The notes beneath the pieces are model-generated. The model was not told the origin of the DNA. It did no database searches and was given only the letters and a program-made list of their open reading frames with translations. Shown one piece after another: positions 11,381 to 22,600 of a stretch of DNA of 64,000 nt (position 1 is the stretch's first letter; every line of letters begins with the position of its first letter). This DNA comes from Diaporthe sp. PMI_573. Lineage: Eukaryota > Ascomycota > Sordariomycetes > Diaporthales > Diaporthaceae. Location of the stretch: positions 558,001 to 622,000 of the forward strand of contig JAJTUP010000022.1 in assembly GCA_021399435.1 (NCBI GenBank). Reading direction: 5' to 3'. The position numbers and the translations under genes are program-made.

Positions 11381-12548
11381 TCCTGGGTGTAGTGATCGAC
11401 TGGGAAGAGGTAGAATACCCGAGCTAATTGGTCGGGTGTTAAAAGATGAGTGGCCACGGCCGTTGAACTTGGTCCCGTATGAGATGTATAGTGACGCTTG
11501 AAGAAAGCTGTAGCTCGGCTCGATTGGTCGAAAAGGCTTCCAAGGTTGGTTGTGGGGGTATATGCTATCGTGAGTTGAAGGTTTTATTGCAGAAGAAGCG
11601 AAAGTACAAAGACAGTGATCAACGCTGTCTTCCCGTCAATTGAAAGTTAACGCGCAGCTTTTTATTGGGCTCGAAGAGAAGGAGCCAAACAGATCAGCGA
11701 CAACGACAGAGGAGGTCGGTTGGTGGAAGAAGAAGCCCTTCCTTCATGAGAGGGACCCATGATAACATGAAATCACCCCACGGTCCAAGACCAAGTCACC
11801 CCAGGCCCCCAAGTCGCGTGGCAGCGTGGCACCCCCTTACCGATATAAGCGGCACCCACGCCATCCTCGTTCTGGCCAGGAAACGAGAGGAAGCTGTGAA
11901 TCCGCCGGTGTCGATTGGCTACCTGTCAATCTCCGGACCCAGCGCTGCGGCTCGGCGGCGTTGTCGGATCCCACAGCCCTGGGACCCGATCATCCGAGCT
12001 GCAATTTAAAACCGTGCGATTGCCAATCAAATGGGGCGGTGCTGGCGTCGGCCGGGTTTCAGGAGGGGCTGACATGCTGCAGCAGGAGGAATGCTTGTGG
12101 GCAAACTGGGAAACATACGCGGGTGGGAAAAAACGGGATGGTGTTGATTACTCCGAATAGCTTCTTGGAGTTTCCTCAATATGTTTGTCCTGGGCGCGAA
12201 GATCATAATCACTTGTTTATGATCAGCCAAAAGGTTAACCGGGTGCTTCCGCCTGTCAGAGAAAGATGGGGCTCCACTGTAAACGAGACGGACCCCTGGA
12301 GAGATAAGCGAGTTCTCTTTGGATCAGGGTTAAGATGTAAATGGATCCACGTGGCAATGGAAGAGACATTGAGAGGCTTCACCCGAAGGCTCGGCAGGGG
12401 GTAGCGAATAAATAGAGGGCTTGGACTGGAACCACACTTGGACGATATTGAAGCCTGTCCAGATCGTTTGGCATCGTTTTGTATTGAGGAGCCTCGTTTG
12501 AACCGCTAGTGCTGATTTCTCCCTTGTTTGTGCAGTCTCGGTGACAGT
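11381..12548. other. Intergenic
   Basis: This is the probable promoter of the small membrane protein plus the 3' flank of the MTHFR gene. Open frames here are short and not protein-like. No RNA gene was found. Confidence 0.5.
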
Positions 12549-14585
12549 TTATGAAATCGCCAAGAGATCCCACAGCGCATCCTTCTCGACGTACTCGTGG
12601 TGGATGATGTTCACCAGCCACAGGCCATTCTTCATCTTCTCCAAAAACTTTGAGCTGTCCGAGCCCTTGCCATAGACCTGCGCCCACTCACCCCAGATGC
12701 CGAATGCTTCCTCCGCCCACGCCCGGAAACTGACCTCCTCGATGATCGTAGGCGTGATGATCTCCTTTCCGGGGAAGACTCCCCAGGTCACCGCGTTTGT
12801 GCCCGCCTCCTTCAACTCGAGGTCCAGCCCGCCGCTAAAGTCGGACGACAAGAAGTCACCAGCCGCATTCGCTGCGTAGAACCAGATGCTATTCTTCATC
12901 TCGGGTTTTGACAGCTTCTCGTACAGCCTCTTCCAGTCGTCAGCGGGGCAGAAGAACTCGACGAAGGCCTTCTGGAAGACGAATCCGTTGGCCGGGCCCC
13001 ACCCAAACGTAGGGTCCGAAGCACGCAGCCCGTTCACAGCAGGCTGCGACGCCACCGTCCACCAGCCGCGCATGTTCAGCTCGATAAGCCTCTCCTTGAT
13101 TGTGCCGGTCTCTGCGTTGAACTCCTCCTCGCTCCATGGTATTGCCGATAGCTCGCCCCTCAGGTGGCGGATGAACAGTGTGTTGATGTCCTCCACCGCC
13201 TTGGGAGCCCCCCACAGCCTCTGCGCCTGGGTCACGGACATGTGCAGGCTCACGCCGTATCCATCGATCTCGCCGTAAGCCGGCGAGCGAGCATCACCCC
13301 ATCGCCCGTTGGGGAAATCATCCCAGGTCGCCTCGCGCCCAAGAATCCCTTCGCCCTCCGAAATGGCCAGGGTATTAACACGGCTGTGGACGGGATCGAA
13401 GGGCCGCGACGCTTCTAGCTGCGTTGCCTCGTACTCTGGGTTTGAAGGGTTGCGGTTCTCGCCAGAAATGATAACGCGGTTGCGCGGCTCGGATGAAACG
13501 TTGGACTGGCGGCGGGAGGAGTAGCCGATAGCGAGGTGTTGCTGTGAGGAATGGTTGGATCCCGAGCCATTGACCTCAATCTTGGGCACCAGAGGTATCA
13601 GATCGTCCATCACGGCTTGCTCACTAGGCGTCTCTGGCGGTATCAAGTCCGTCCTCTCCAGGATGAAAGACACGGCCTTTTCGAGATTGAGCGTGTAGAA
13701 GTGGAACCCATTCGGTCCTGGTGTCCGGCTCTTGATCTCCCTGATCTGCTCGACAAGCTCGCTGAGGATATCGACACCAACTTGCTTCACCTGCTCATCA
13801 TCCTTCTTCACTTCATCCAGCCGCGCCATCAGGTCGTCGGGTATCCTGGCGTGGCTCAGCTTCGTCGTCCTCTTGATCATCTGGTAATTCTGTATGGGCA
13901 TGAGGCCCGGGATAATGATAATGTCCTTGAAAGCGCCGCTCGGGTGCTCTCTCAGCATCTTCTCAAACTTGTCGTATGCCTTGATGTCGAAGAATAGCTG
14001 GGTCATGATGAAATCTGCTCCGGCCTGGACCTTGTCCACCAGCGACGGCAAGTCGTGCTCCATACTCTGGCCCAGAGGGTGGCTCTCATCGGCATGGCCC
14101 TCGGGGTACGCAGCGACACCGATGCAGAAATGGTCGCCATGATTCCTCCGTATGTAGCGCACCAAGTCCACCGCCCATGTGAACTCGTCCTCGCCCTCGT
14201 CATCATCTTCGTTCTCGTCGCGGTACTCCTCTTTGCGTGGCGGGTCGCCTCTTAACGCCAGTATGTTCCGTATGCCCAAGACCTTCGCATCCTCCAACGC
14301 CTTGTCGATGAGTCGCCGGCTCATGTTGGTACACGTCAAGTGCAGACACGTGGTCAGGCCCAGCTCGCGCTGGCATATCTCTGCCAGCTCCATGGACTTC
14401 TGGGCGGTCGAGCCACCAGCGCCCCAGGTGACGTTGACGAATGTCGGTTTCAGGGCGCGGGCCATGCGCTCCAGACGGGAGCGCAGGTTGGCAAAGCCCA
14501 TCTGGGTCTTGGGAGGGAAGAACTCGAGGGAGAAGTAGCTGGCATCGGGCGGCAGAGCCGCTATCTTGTCGGTGATCTTGTCCAT
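12549..14585 (-). CDS. MET12: Methylenetetrahydrofolate reductase, MET12 type
   Basis: An intronless gene encodes 678 residues. The N-terminal MTHFR TIM barrel (about 10-310) shows SLEFFPPKT, VTWGAGGSTAQKS, HLTCTN, ILALRGDPP, and GADFIMTQLFFD. A variable linker is followed by the fungal C-terminal domain with ATWDDFPNGRWGDARSPAYG and GWGPANGFVFQKAFVEF. The enzyme reduces 5,10-methylene-THF to 5-methyl-THF for methionine synthesis in the cytosol. The EFFPPKT and WGAGG variants match the Met12 paralogue better than Met13. An open frame extends 49 codons upstream, but the family start is MDKITDK at 14585, so that ATG was chosen. Confidence 0.95.
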   Translation of the reverse strand: MDKITDKIAALPPDASYFSLEFFPPKTQMGFANLRSRLERMARALKPTFVNVTWGAGGSTAQKSMELAEICQRELGLTTCLHLTCTNMSRRLIDKALEDAKVLGIRNILALRGDPPRKEEYRDENEDDDEGEDEFTWAVDLVRYIRRNHGDHFCIGVAAYPEGHADESHPLGQSMEHDLPSLVDKVQAGADFIMTQLFFDIKAYDKFEKMLREHPSGAFKDIIIIPGLMPIQNYQMIKRTTKLSHARIPDDLMARLDEVKKDDEQVKQVGVDILSELVEQIREIKSRTPGPNGFHFYTLNLEKAVSFILERTDLIPPETPSEQAVMDDLIPLVPKIEVNGSGSNHSSQQHLAIGYSSRRQSNVSSEPRNRVIISGENRNPSNPEYEATQLEASRPFDPVHSRVNTLAISEGEGILGREATWDDFPNGRWGDARSPAYGEIDGYGVSLHMSVTQAQRLWGAPKAVEDINTLFIRHLRGELSAIPWSEEEFNAETGTIKERLIELNMRGWWTVASQPAVNGLRASDPTFGWGPANGFVFQKAFVEFFCPADDWKRLYEKLSKPEMKNSIWFYAANAAGDFLSSDFSGGLDLELKEAGTNAVTWGVFPGKEIITPTIIEEVSFRAWAEEAFGIWGEWAQVYGKGSDSSKFLEKMKNGLWLVNIIHHEYVEKDALWDLLAIS

Positions 14586-16546
14586 GACGATGGCGATGGC
14601 GATGGGGTTCCCGGGCGGCTGCAGCGTACGAGATGGGCGGACAGACTGGACAACAAGAACAAGGACGATGGTTCGCGACGAGGGGAGGACAGTACGGGCG
14701 GGATCGCGCGTCGCTCCGTTGTCGGCAGTCAAACAGCCACGTGCAGTATCTCCAGCCCGCGCGGCAACCTAGTGGAAGGAACGATGCGGCAGTGAGGGGC
14801 CAATTGAGCGAGCGGGGAGTAGTTATCAAACAAGCACGACAGATTTTTGGGAAAAGGGAGGGAAGAGGTGATGTCCTAATGGCTTGTCCTGGCAAAGATC
14901 TGATTATTGGCTATCGCGCCCGCCCCGCCGTCACCAAGTACCAAGTGGGGGGGTCCCCTCCACCTGGGCAAAGCCAAAGTGGCCCTGGGGATTATCATAG
15001 TGCCGCCGATGAGACTCTGGTATCGAGACACTCATTATCTCGAGGATTTGCCGGCTGTTGGAGGCAGGACGAGTGACAGGAATTGACACGAAATCCCTTT
15101 GCACATTGCTGATTTTACTACTACGCCGCCCCGACGACACCAGTGGCCTAATGTCATGTCAGGCAGACAGCCCCCTGGTATGCGTCCCGACAGGAGCAGA
15201 GTTTCAATGCTAGCTAAGTACTCTTTACGATGCTATCGCGTGCGCAGACGACTCTACATACGGTTTTTATAGAGCCAGAGTAGAGTCACATCCGCAGTCG
15301 GCAAGGCGGTCGGGCCGAGTGTCTACAGATCTATCGTGCTCTATCATCGCAGCTGGCAGTTGAAGCGGCCCGAAGGGATGTGCTGCCAACAGTCAGCCTC
15401 ACCACCGCGAACCAAGCAGGGCTCATCAAGCTGGGTTGTACAATGCTGCTCAGGCGAAATAAGTTGCCAGGTCTTTTCTCTTCCGGCTCAACCACGATAC
15501 GCCACAGCTCCTTGCGGGTGCCGCAGACACACAGGCTGAGCGTTCAGCTTACCAGATGATTGATTTTGCATCACGGCAGGATTGTGGAGAGAGCGAGAGA
15601 TGCACTTACGCTTCAGGTACTGCATGGAACAACTCATCACGCGCTGTTGCACTGAATCGTGCCGTGCCCTGCCGTGCCGTCTTTGACATGGACTGAGATT
15701 GGAGTGAAATGTCTGTACCGTCAGGTCGTCATCAGATCCTGGGATGCCACGCATATAGGGGCCCTCATAATGACGGTTTTAGGGTACGATTTTCAAGTCT
15801 AGCTTGTTTAATCTAGACCACAGCTCGAAATTGCCAGTACAGAGGAAGAGATTGCTATGCTGGCGGTGATATGAGTGGGTGGTCGCACGTTGAAGAAGAA
15901 AGGAAGAAGACTCACGCAGGAACCGCGCCGGCTCGCGCCCAAGAAAAAGTTGCGAATCGCCCGGCAGAATAGTTGGGACTCTCACCGCTTTACCGGGACA
16001 GGGTGGGTACCTAGGTACTTCATCCTGGTGCACCCGCAGCAAAGCAGCAAATCCCCAGGCCAGGAATAGCGTCCTGGCTGTCAATTTTGAAATTGGACTG
16101 TGCACATAGAGCATGGGGACTCAACATCGGTCTTCCTATAGGAAGACTTTCCATAGTATATCCTCCCGTAGGATGTACATAGCTAGCCAGGTAGGTGGTG
16201 CTCAAGCCACCAGGGGCTTGGTGTTACTGTAATATTGTATGTGATGTCGAGAGCTGCACTGGACTGATCGAAGAGGCGGGTTCTCCAAACGCCAGCATCA
16301 CTTGGAAGCTGATGGCGAACTCTCTTCCGCTATAACAAGAAGTAGGGTCCGCTTCGCGGCCAAGTCTTCAATGAGCATGGCAAAGAAGAACCCAAGTCTA
16401 AAAAAGCCTTCCTCCGCTCCGGGGCTTATCGATAAGGACCGACTGACTAATCCCTGCTCGACAAACGTATTGCACGAAATCACGCCCAGAGCACCACCTC
16501 GCAAGCAAACTTGACTGAACACATCAACAGTACTGATTCCATCAAG
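14586..16546. other. Divergent intergenic region between MTHFR and YJU2
   Basis: About 2 kb separates two divergently transcribed genes. It must contain both promoters. No convincing gene is seen. A short cluster of palindromic 15-nt units near 16130 is listed separately. Confidence 0.5.
16130..16174. repeat. Short palindromic repeat cluster
   Basis: An 18-bp perfect palindrome, GTCTTCCTATAGGAAGAC, occupies 16130-16147. It is followed at 15-nt spacing by TTTCCATAGTA and by ATCCTCCCGTAGGAT. These units resemble the TCCTATAGGA units of the minisatellite at 43.3-43.6 kb. Confidence 0.5.
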
Positions 16547-17479
16547 ATGTCTGAACGCAAAGTGCTTTCGAAATACTACCCTCCCGACTTCGACCCGGCG
16601 CAGTTGACCAAGAAGAAGGGCCCAAAGCAGGTCGGGCCCAAGGTCCAAACCGTCCGTCTGATGGCCCCTTTCAGCATGAAGTGCACCAGCTGCGGCGAAT
16701 ACATCTACAAGGGCCGCAAGTTCAACGCGCGCAAGGAAACGCCCGAGGCCGAGAAGTACCTGGGCATCCAGATCTTCCGCTTCTACATCCGCTGCACACG
16801 GTGCAGCTCCGAGATCACCTTCAAGACGGACCCCAAGAACCAGGACTACACATGCGAGCGCGGGGCCAAGCGGAACACGGAACCCTGGCGCAAGGTTGAG
16901 GACGAGGATGAGACGGACGAGCAGCGCCTGGACCGGCTCGAAAAGGAGGACGAGGAGCGCAACGCCATGGAGGAGCTCGAGGCCAAGACCATCGACGCCA
17001 AGCGGGACATGGCCGTCGCCGACGCCCTGGACGAGATCAGGACCCGCAACGCGAGGCTGGAGCGCGCCAACCACGACGGGATGCTCGGGGACGCCAACCT
17101 CGCCAGGCCGGATGATGACCTGAGGCGTCGGGAGGACGATGAGGACGAGGAGGCCTACAGGAAGGCCATAGCCGCCGCCAAGGCACAACAGGAGACCTGG
17201 GAGGTGGTGGAGGAGGAGGGTCCCGCCGCCGGTGACTCGGCCTCGAGTAGCAATGGCAACGGGAACAGCGTCAAGAGGAAGGCGCCGGAGGAGGAGACAT
17301 CGGCTTCTTTCAGCTTCAAGAAGCAGGCCAAGAAGAAGGAGCAGGTCCTCATCCCGGGCCTCAAGATGGGGCCCCCGCCTGCACCTGCCGCCAAAACGGC
17401 GCCGGCCCCAGCTCCGGCTGCTCCGGCAGCAGCCAAGGCCAAGGCGGTTTTAGTTGATTACGGATCGGACAGTGATTAA
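16547..17479 (+). CDS. YJU2: Pre-mRNA splicing factor Yju2/Cwc16
   Basis: A single-exon gene encodes 310 residues. It starts MSERKVLSKYYPPDFDP, the conserved Yju2/CCDC94 start. Two CxxC pairs (CTSC and CTRC) in the first 90 residues form the zinc site, and the YLGIQIFRFYIRC segment is typical. A charged coiled-coil region (about 115-215) and a low-complexity Ala/Pro tail follow, the protein ending GSDSD. Yju2 joins the activated spliceosome (NTC-associated) and promotes the first splicing step. The start at 16547 is preferred over upstream non-ATG extension because it matches the family N-terminus. Identification is firm. Confidence 0.94.
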   Translation: MSERKVLSKYYPPDFDPAQLTKKKGPKQVGPKVQTVRLMAPFSMKCTSCGEYIYKGRKFNARKETPEAEKYLGIQIFRFYIRCTRCSSEITFKTDPKNQDYTCERGAKRNTEPWRKVEDEDETDEQRLDRLEKEDEERNAMEELEAKTIDAKRDMAVADALDEIRTRNARLERANHDGMLGDANLARPDDDLRRREDDEDEEAYRKAIAAAKAQQETWEVVEEEGPAAGDSASSSNGNGNSVKRKAPEEETSASFSFKKQAKKKEQVLIPGLKMGPPPAPAAKTAPAPAPAAPAAAKAKAVLVDYGSDSD

Positions 17480-19419
17480 GCATGTGTGCGTTACGGCGTC
17501 TAGGAGTCAAAAGCTACGATACCCAAAATGGTTGAATGATTTCGATTGTCCACATGGAAATGACGATGCGGGCTCCCGTTGTCGGTCCTGTCAGTCAGAT
17601 CAGCTGCTACTGGCAACACCTACCCGCCACCTATGTTTGGGGGGGGGGGGACATACTTCAAGTGATAGACACGTTATAGCACCCACAGCGCACCGGCCAG
17701 CTGGATCAGCCAGCCCGTCAAACCGTCTGACATCTTGCATCCCCACGACAACAAACCCACCGGTGGAGATTGAGTGGATCCCGCGAGAACAGGCTTTGGC
17801 GCCGGCGAGACTACCATGGCACTGGGCCCCGAGTCAAGTGTGTGCATGAGCACAGTCGACAGTCACCCCATGTGTGCTGCTAGCGTACGCTGGACGAGGA
17901 TTCAACCAGGGCGAGGGGTCTCTCTCCAGCGGATGGGGGGGGGGGCGGGCCTATCCTCCTCGGTCTCAGGGGTGTGGTACTGCGTGTAGTCAAGGTTCCT
18001 AGGCCAGTTCCCAGTTTCGTCGGGGGAAAAGTCAGCTGTGGAGAGGCTACTCCCTCGCGCTGGCGACGATGTTCAAGGAAAGCTGATGAGAGGGCCGCGC
18101 GGTATCGGCACGAAGACATAAAATGTGGTCCGGGCATGGATTTTTTGATTACTTGGTCACAATGTGTCTCATTACGACGTGATGATCCGCATTAAATAAC
18201 GGGAAGCTCGAGGGTTAGTATAGCAGTGTCTGGGATTGGGGGACGCACTGGTGCCTCCGCCTGCCTTTTACGAAGGTGCCTCGCGAGACTCGGGGGAGAA
18301 GGCACCTCCGACGGCCTGCAGAGCCGGGTGTTTCCGCCCTCGGCGACAGCCTGTCGTGTGCGTGGCGTGGGTGACTGAAGATAGAGCGGCTACGGGCCCT
18401 GGCAGCCATCGCGGGGAGGGGTTCCCCATAAGACGCGGATCTGGGCTGTCAGGAAGCCCATCCAGGGCTGCCAGTCTGCCAGCATGAGTGGAAGAGTGGG
18501 TGGAAGCTCGCGCGGACAAAGACAAATAGACAGGGAAACCGGGCCGGATGGATAGAAACGGCAGTCACTGCTGTTGATCATGGAGCTTTTTTGCGAGCCC
18601 ACGATTAGGAGTATACACCATGATCACCGAAAATCAGGTATTATGCTGGGCTAAACATGCTTCTTGGCAGGAACTGCAGCCGACAGCGATCCCGGCTGAG
18701 GAGGCCCAAGAAAGGGAGGGGGAGGGGGGAGGGGGTCGTTGTAATGGTCCATGACGCACTGTGGGAGTCGATCGTAAAAACTGCCAATACGCACCGGTCA
18801 CCGGGCGCAGGGTTGCAGAGGTCTGGAGCACTGGCATCGGCGGAATGAGAAGTATGTGAGACGAACTAAATGGGGGACCAAGTAGATGTCATTGTAAGTC
18901 TGAAGAGGACAACAGTCACTATAAGCACATTGGAAGGCACATCTCGTGTAGAGAAAGTAATGATATTGAATTCATCAGCGCTAGAAGTTTTTGCGCCGGA
19001 TGTCAAGCGCTGATATAAGTGAAAGCCGCCCCTGTGGCGGCGTCATTCCCTTCTTCGCTCCTGGTAATGCTCGTGGGTCACCGCCCAAACTGCGTGTGTT
19101 AACTCCACTTCGCTGTCAGGCCGACACGTGCCTGATCTAACCACAGTTTTAATGATGATGGTACAGGATTTAATGGCCGTTGCGTTTGTTTTTTCGTGGG
19201 TAAGACATTGTCGATGTCTTGTCACTAGCCCGTGAAATCTGGCACATGATTTGTGGTGCCGACGTAGTGAGTAGGGAGTGTCGTTTGCTTTCCCTTTATG
19301 GCCGATTTTCCTGCCAAGTTCGCGTTGTGTTGCCTGAACGCTTCTTCTCATCGCCCAGTGTCCCGGCGATGTATTGATCTAATGACTGAAAGCCTGGAAG
19401 GCTTCATCACTGTCGTAAA
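17480..19419. other. Intergenic, gene-poor
   Basis: This stretch contains poly-G runs near 17640 and 17936 and only short frames without recognisable domains. I see no tRNA and no transposon-coding sequence. Confidence 0.5.
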
Positions 19420-19686
19420 TCATGTGTGGTGATAATCGTCCGGAGAACTTGATGCTTGGTGCACTCCATTCGGCATCGATGGTGTGGCTACGCCGCGGTG
19501 GCCACTGCTCCGCGATCCGTTGCTGCGGCTCCGTCGTTCAGACGTGCCAGAGAAAGCCTCCATTTGTCTCTTGGTGTGTTGGAGCATTGTGCGAGAATAT
19601 GACCCAAGGTCAGTGGGTGGCGGCGGCGAGTTCGCCATGTTGACGGAGAAGGAGTCTTCTTGGGACGACATTCTGAGAAGAGGCAT
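19420..19686 (-). CDS. Hypothetical small Ser-rich protein
   Basis: An 88-codon frame (with an internal ATG at 19653) encodes a Ser/Pro/Arg-rich polar protein with the segment LQHTKRQMEAFSGTSERRS. A TATATAAA element on the same strand lies at 19909-19916, about 220 bp upstream of the ATG, which supports transcription in this direction. I do not recognise the family and there is no membrane segment or signal peptide. The call rests on composition and the TATA box only. Confidence 0.35.
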   Translation of the reverse strand: MPLLRMSSQEDSFSVNMANSPPPPTDLGSYSRTMLQHTKRQMEAFSGTSERRSRSNGSRSSGHRGVATPSMPNGVHQASSSPDDYHHT

Positions 19687-22600
19687 ATGCGTTGTTGTAG
19701 ATGGGGATAGTGTTTGTAGGTGCGAGGTGTGTTAAGAGTTGGTGAGACGAGTTTGGCTTCGTGACAGTGGATAGGCTCCAAGATATGGTGTGAGAGTGAA
19801 GAGGTGCCGGGAAAAGCAGGGTGGGCAGCCTTTGTTATATTGAATGGGAATCCTGATGTAGGTAGAGATAAAGTTTTGGAAGAGTAGGAGTCCCTGGGAT
19901 GAATCAAGTTTATATAAAACTAGGCATGCGGAAGCTTATTTGGACGAAAGCAAGGCAAAGAAAGGGTCGGGCAGCCGTTGGGGCTGCCTTGACCTGGCAG
20001 CCCTGGACCCTTCATCGTCTCCAGACCCTCCTCAGACTAGTCCACTAGGAACAGAGGAGAAAGACTGGAGCCGCTAGCATTACTACCTCCACGCCCCCAG
20101 CCCCTCCTGCAGCGGTGCCGGGAGTGGGATCGACATGTGTGGGTGCCGTGTTTGGTCAGACTGTCTAACGCATAGCTGCACTGAATGTCGTAACCTAGCA
20201 TGTGTGCGAGTGAGGACCCACAGCGATCGTCGCCACTTGCAGGGCTGGGTGATGTAGCCGCAGACCAGGCGCGGCTCTGGAGTGGTGGGCGATGATGCGC
20301 CATGCATGGTCCTGCCGAACCTCACAGGCAACGCTAGGACCACGGAGGGTCCAATGTACATGGCGGCGAGAGCGTGGGTGTGCGAGACCCTGAAGATCGG
20401 CGACGGCACTGAAGTCATGGGCTACATCAGTGCCCGTTGGCCACAGGCTGGCCACAGCTCGCCGTAGCCCGCCCGAGAGGAGTGTCTGGACGAATGTCGT
20501 CAGATGTAGCGCAGATCAGGAGGGCATCAAAGGCACTTGCCGAACGGAGCAGGTTAGCCCGCAAAAGGCAAACGAAACATACTGGCAGTAATGTACAGTG
20601 AGTACGGCAAGAAGCCACGAGGTTCCCTCAGGTGTATGCCTAGGGACGGCCAAGCGACCTGGACTGTGCGAGACAATGACCTGCGCACGACCGCTGATTG
20701 TCCAGGCGTGCCAGGTCTGGGTGGGATGCCTTGAGATCTACACAGCCTTTCCGCCCGAAGTCTCGCTTCCACATGATGTCATTGGCTGGAGAGGGGGACG
20801 AAGGACGGGCTGGCGAGCTGGTCCAGGCGTACTGGATACATGGGCTGCAGGTATTCCAGGGTTTCCCCAGAGCGGCTGTGGGCCACGGCAAGACGCTCAC
20901 TGGCCATGGCAAGGCTGACCAGGGCCTGTGCAGCTGTGTCAGCTATGGTGTATGTGTAGAGGGAGCAGCTGGGCAGACAGGCAGAATAGGCAGAATGGGC
21001 AGACGTGACCAGGCGCAACCGCAAAGTTGGCACGAGTTGGCAGGAGCTGGATCCCGCGAGCATGGGACGGCCTTGCGCGGCCACGCCCCGAGCGTGTTTT
21101 CCCATGTTTCCCCCTGATGGGATTTCGGAGAAGGCATCAATCCGTGATTGGATTCTTGACGCGAGGCTCTGGGCGTGTGTCTGGGACAGACAAGCCATGA
21201 CCGTTGCTGCTGGCGCACCGAGTCGGTCAGGAACCGAACCACACGAGCTGGTCTGGGAGGCCCTTGGCTTGGCACTTGCCCAGCGACACAGTACCGCAGG
21301 TAGGTACTTCAAGACATGTCTCCTGTACTGCACTGTTTGCTGGGCTGCTGAGGCGACAGGAGAGGCGGGAATTGACGACAGTGGTCCGACATTGCTGGGC
21401 GGTGGTCACCACCTGAAGGAAGCCGACTTTGCAACGGGTGAGGTCAGAAATGACGGAAAGCGTGCCACCCCGTCGCAGCTGGCAGCTACGTCATCGGTAC
21501 GGGAACGGAAACGGGGTATTAGGTCAGCCATCCCTGGTCGCCAGCCGCCTTGGCCAGTAATACTTGCACCGTGTGGTGCAAAGCTGTCAGGGGTCCACGC
21601 CAGTCTAGGCCCAAGGGGAGCCAAGGGAGGTCCGGAAGCATGTGCCTGCTCCGCTGCATTCAGGGTCCTTCTTTCAGCAGGGACCCCAGCTCTTTTTCTC
21701 CCGCCTCAAATCCTCCGTACCTTTTCGACGTCAGGGTTGACGTCTCGCGTGTTTCGACAATGCCATCTAACCAGCCCACCACAACGCCAGACCCTCGCCT
21801 TTGACGTCGCTCGCCACACCCACAAAAAGCACATGTACACTGCACACCACACACTGCACCTGCAGACAATGCTGGCAGCCCGTCTGCAAAAGAAACCGCC
21901 GGTAGCTTTGTACCAAAATCAGGACCCCGCAACCCTTCCACCTATTTTACCACCACAACCATCGATTCTAACAAATATTTTAATATGATTCAAATCAGAC
22001 ACCTATTCTGAAGATGATTATTTAATAATAATCAAGCACATATGATGTGGTTGTGGAATAATTGGGATACTAACACGAAAGGTTTTGGTGGTACTTGGAG
22101 TTAGCGGCGGTTTCTTTTGCAGACGGGCTGGCTGGTTCCTCCATGCGCGCTGGCGTGTCTGCATGTGAGCAGGGTGAGGTGAGATCATCCATCCCGTCGG
22201 GAGGAAGATCCGCTGCCTTTGAGACCGCCTCCTCTTTCGGATCCGGGCTAATACGCCGTAGACGCACCAAGGGTCCAAAACTGCTTCCCACCCGAGCCAC
22301 CGTCCGACAGGCATGTTCGTTCTTGCTATGACGCCGGCCTCGGGATTGGACATGCCGAGTCCTTGCCAAAGGCCCCTACTGCGCAGAACATACATACAGC
22401 TCATGCTTGCACGCGCCCGTACAGGTCTGTACATACTGACATACCGACTCAACAATGTCGATCCAGCCCACTGTGTCAGGAGCACTATCCTTTCACCACA
22501 GCTAGCTAGCCAGCATGATTTCACGGCCCAGTCCGTTGACAAACTTCTCCCACACTCTACTGCACCTCCCCTGTCCCGAGCCCCTTTGCTGCTCGTTGAC

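Noticed and set aside
16298..17188. 296-codon minus-strand frame
   Set aside because: It is antisense to YJU2 and has only composition-driven Leu/Val-rich sequence.
21005..21988. 327-codon open frame on the plus strand
   Set aside because: It starts at GTG, shows no domain-like pattern and runs through one arm of the inverted repeat; GC-rich sequence gives such frames by chance.
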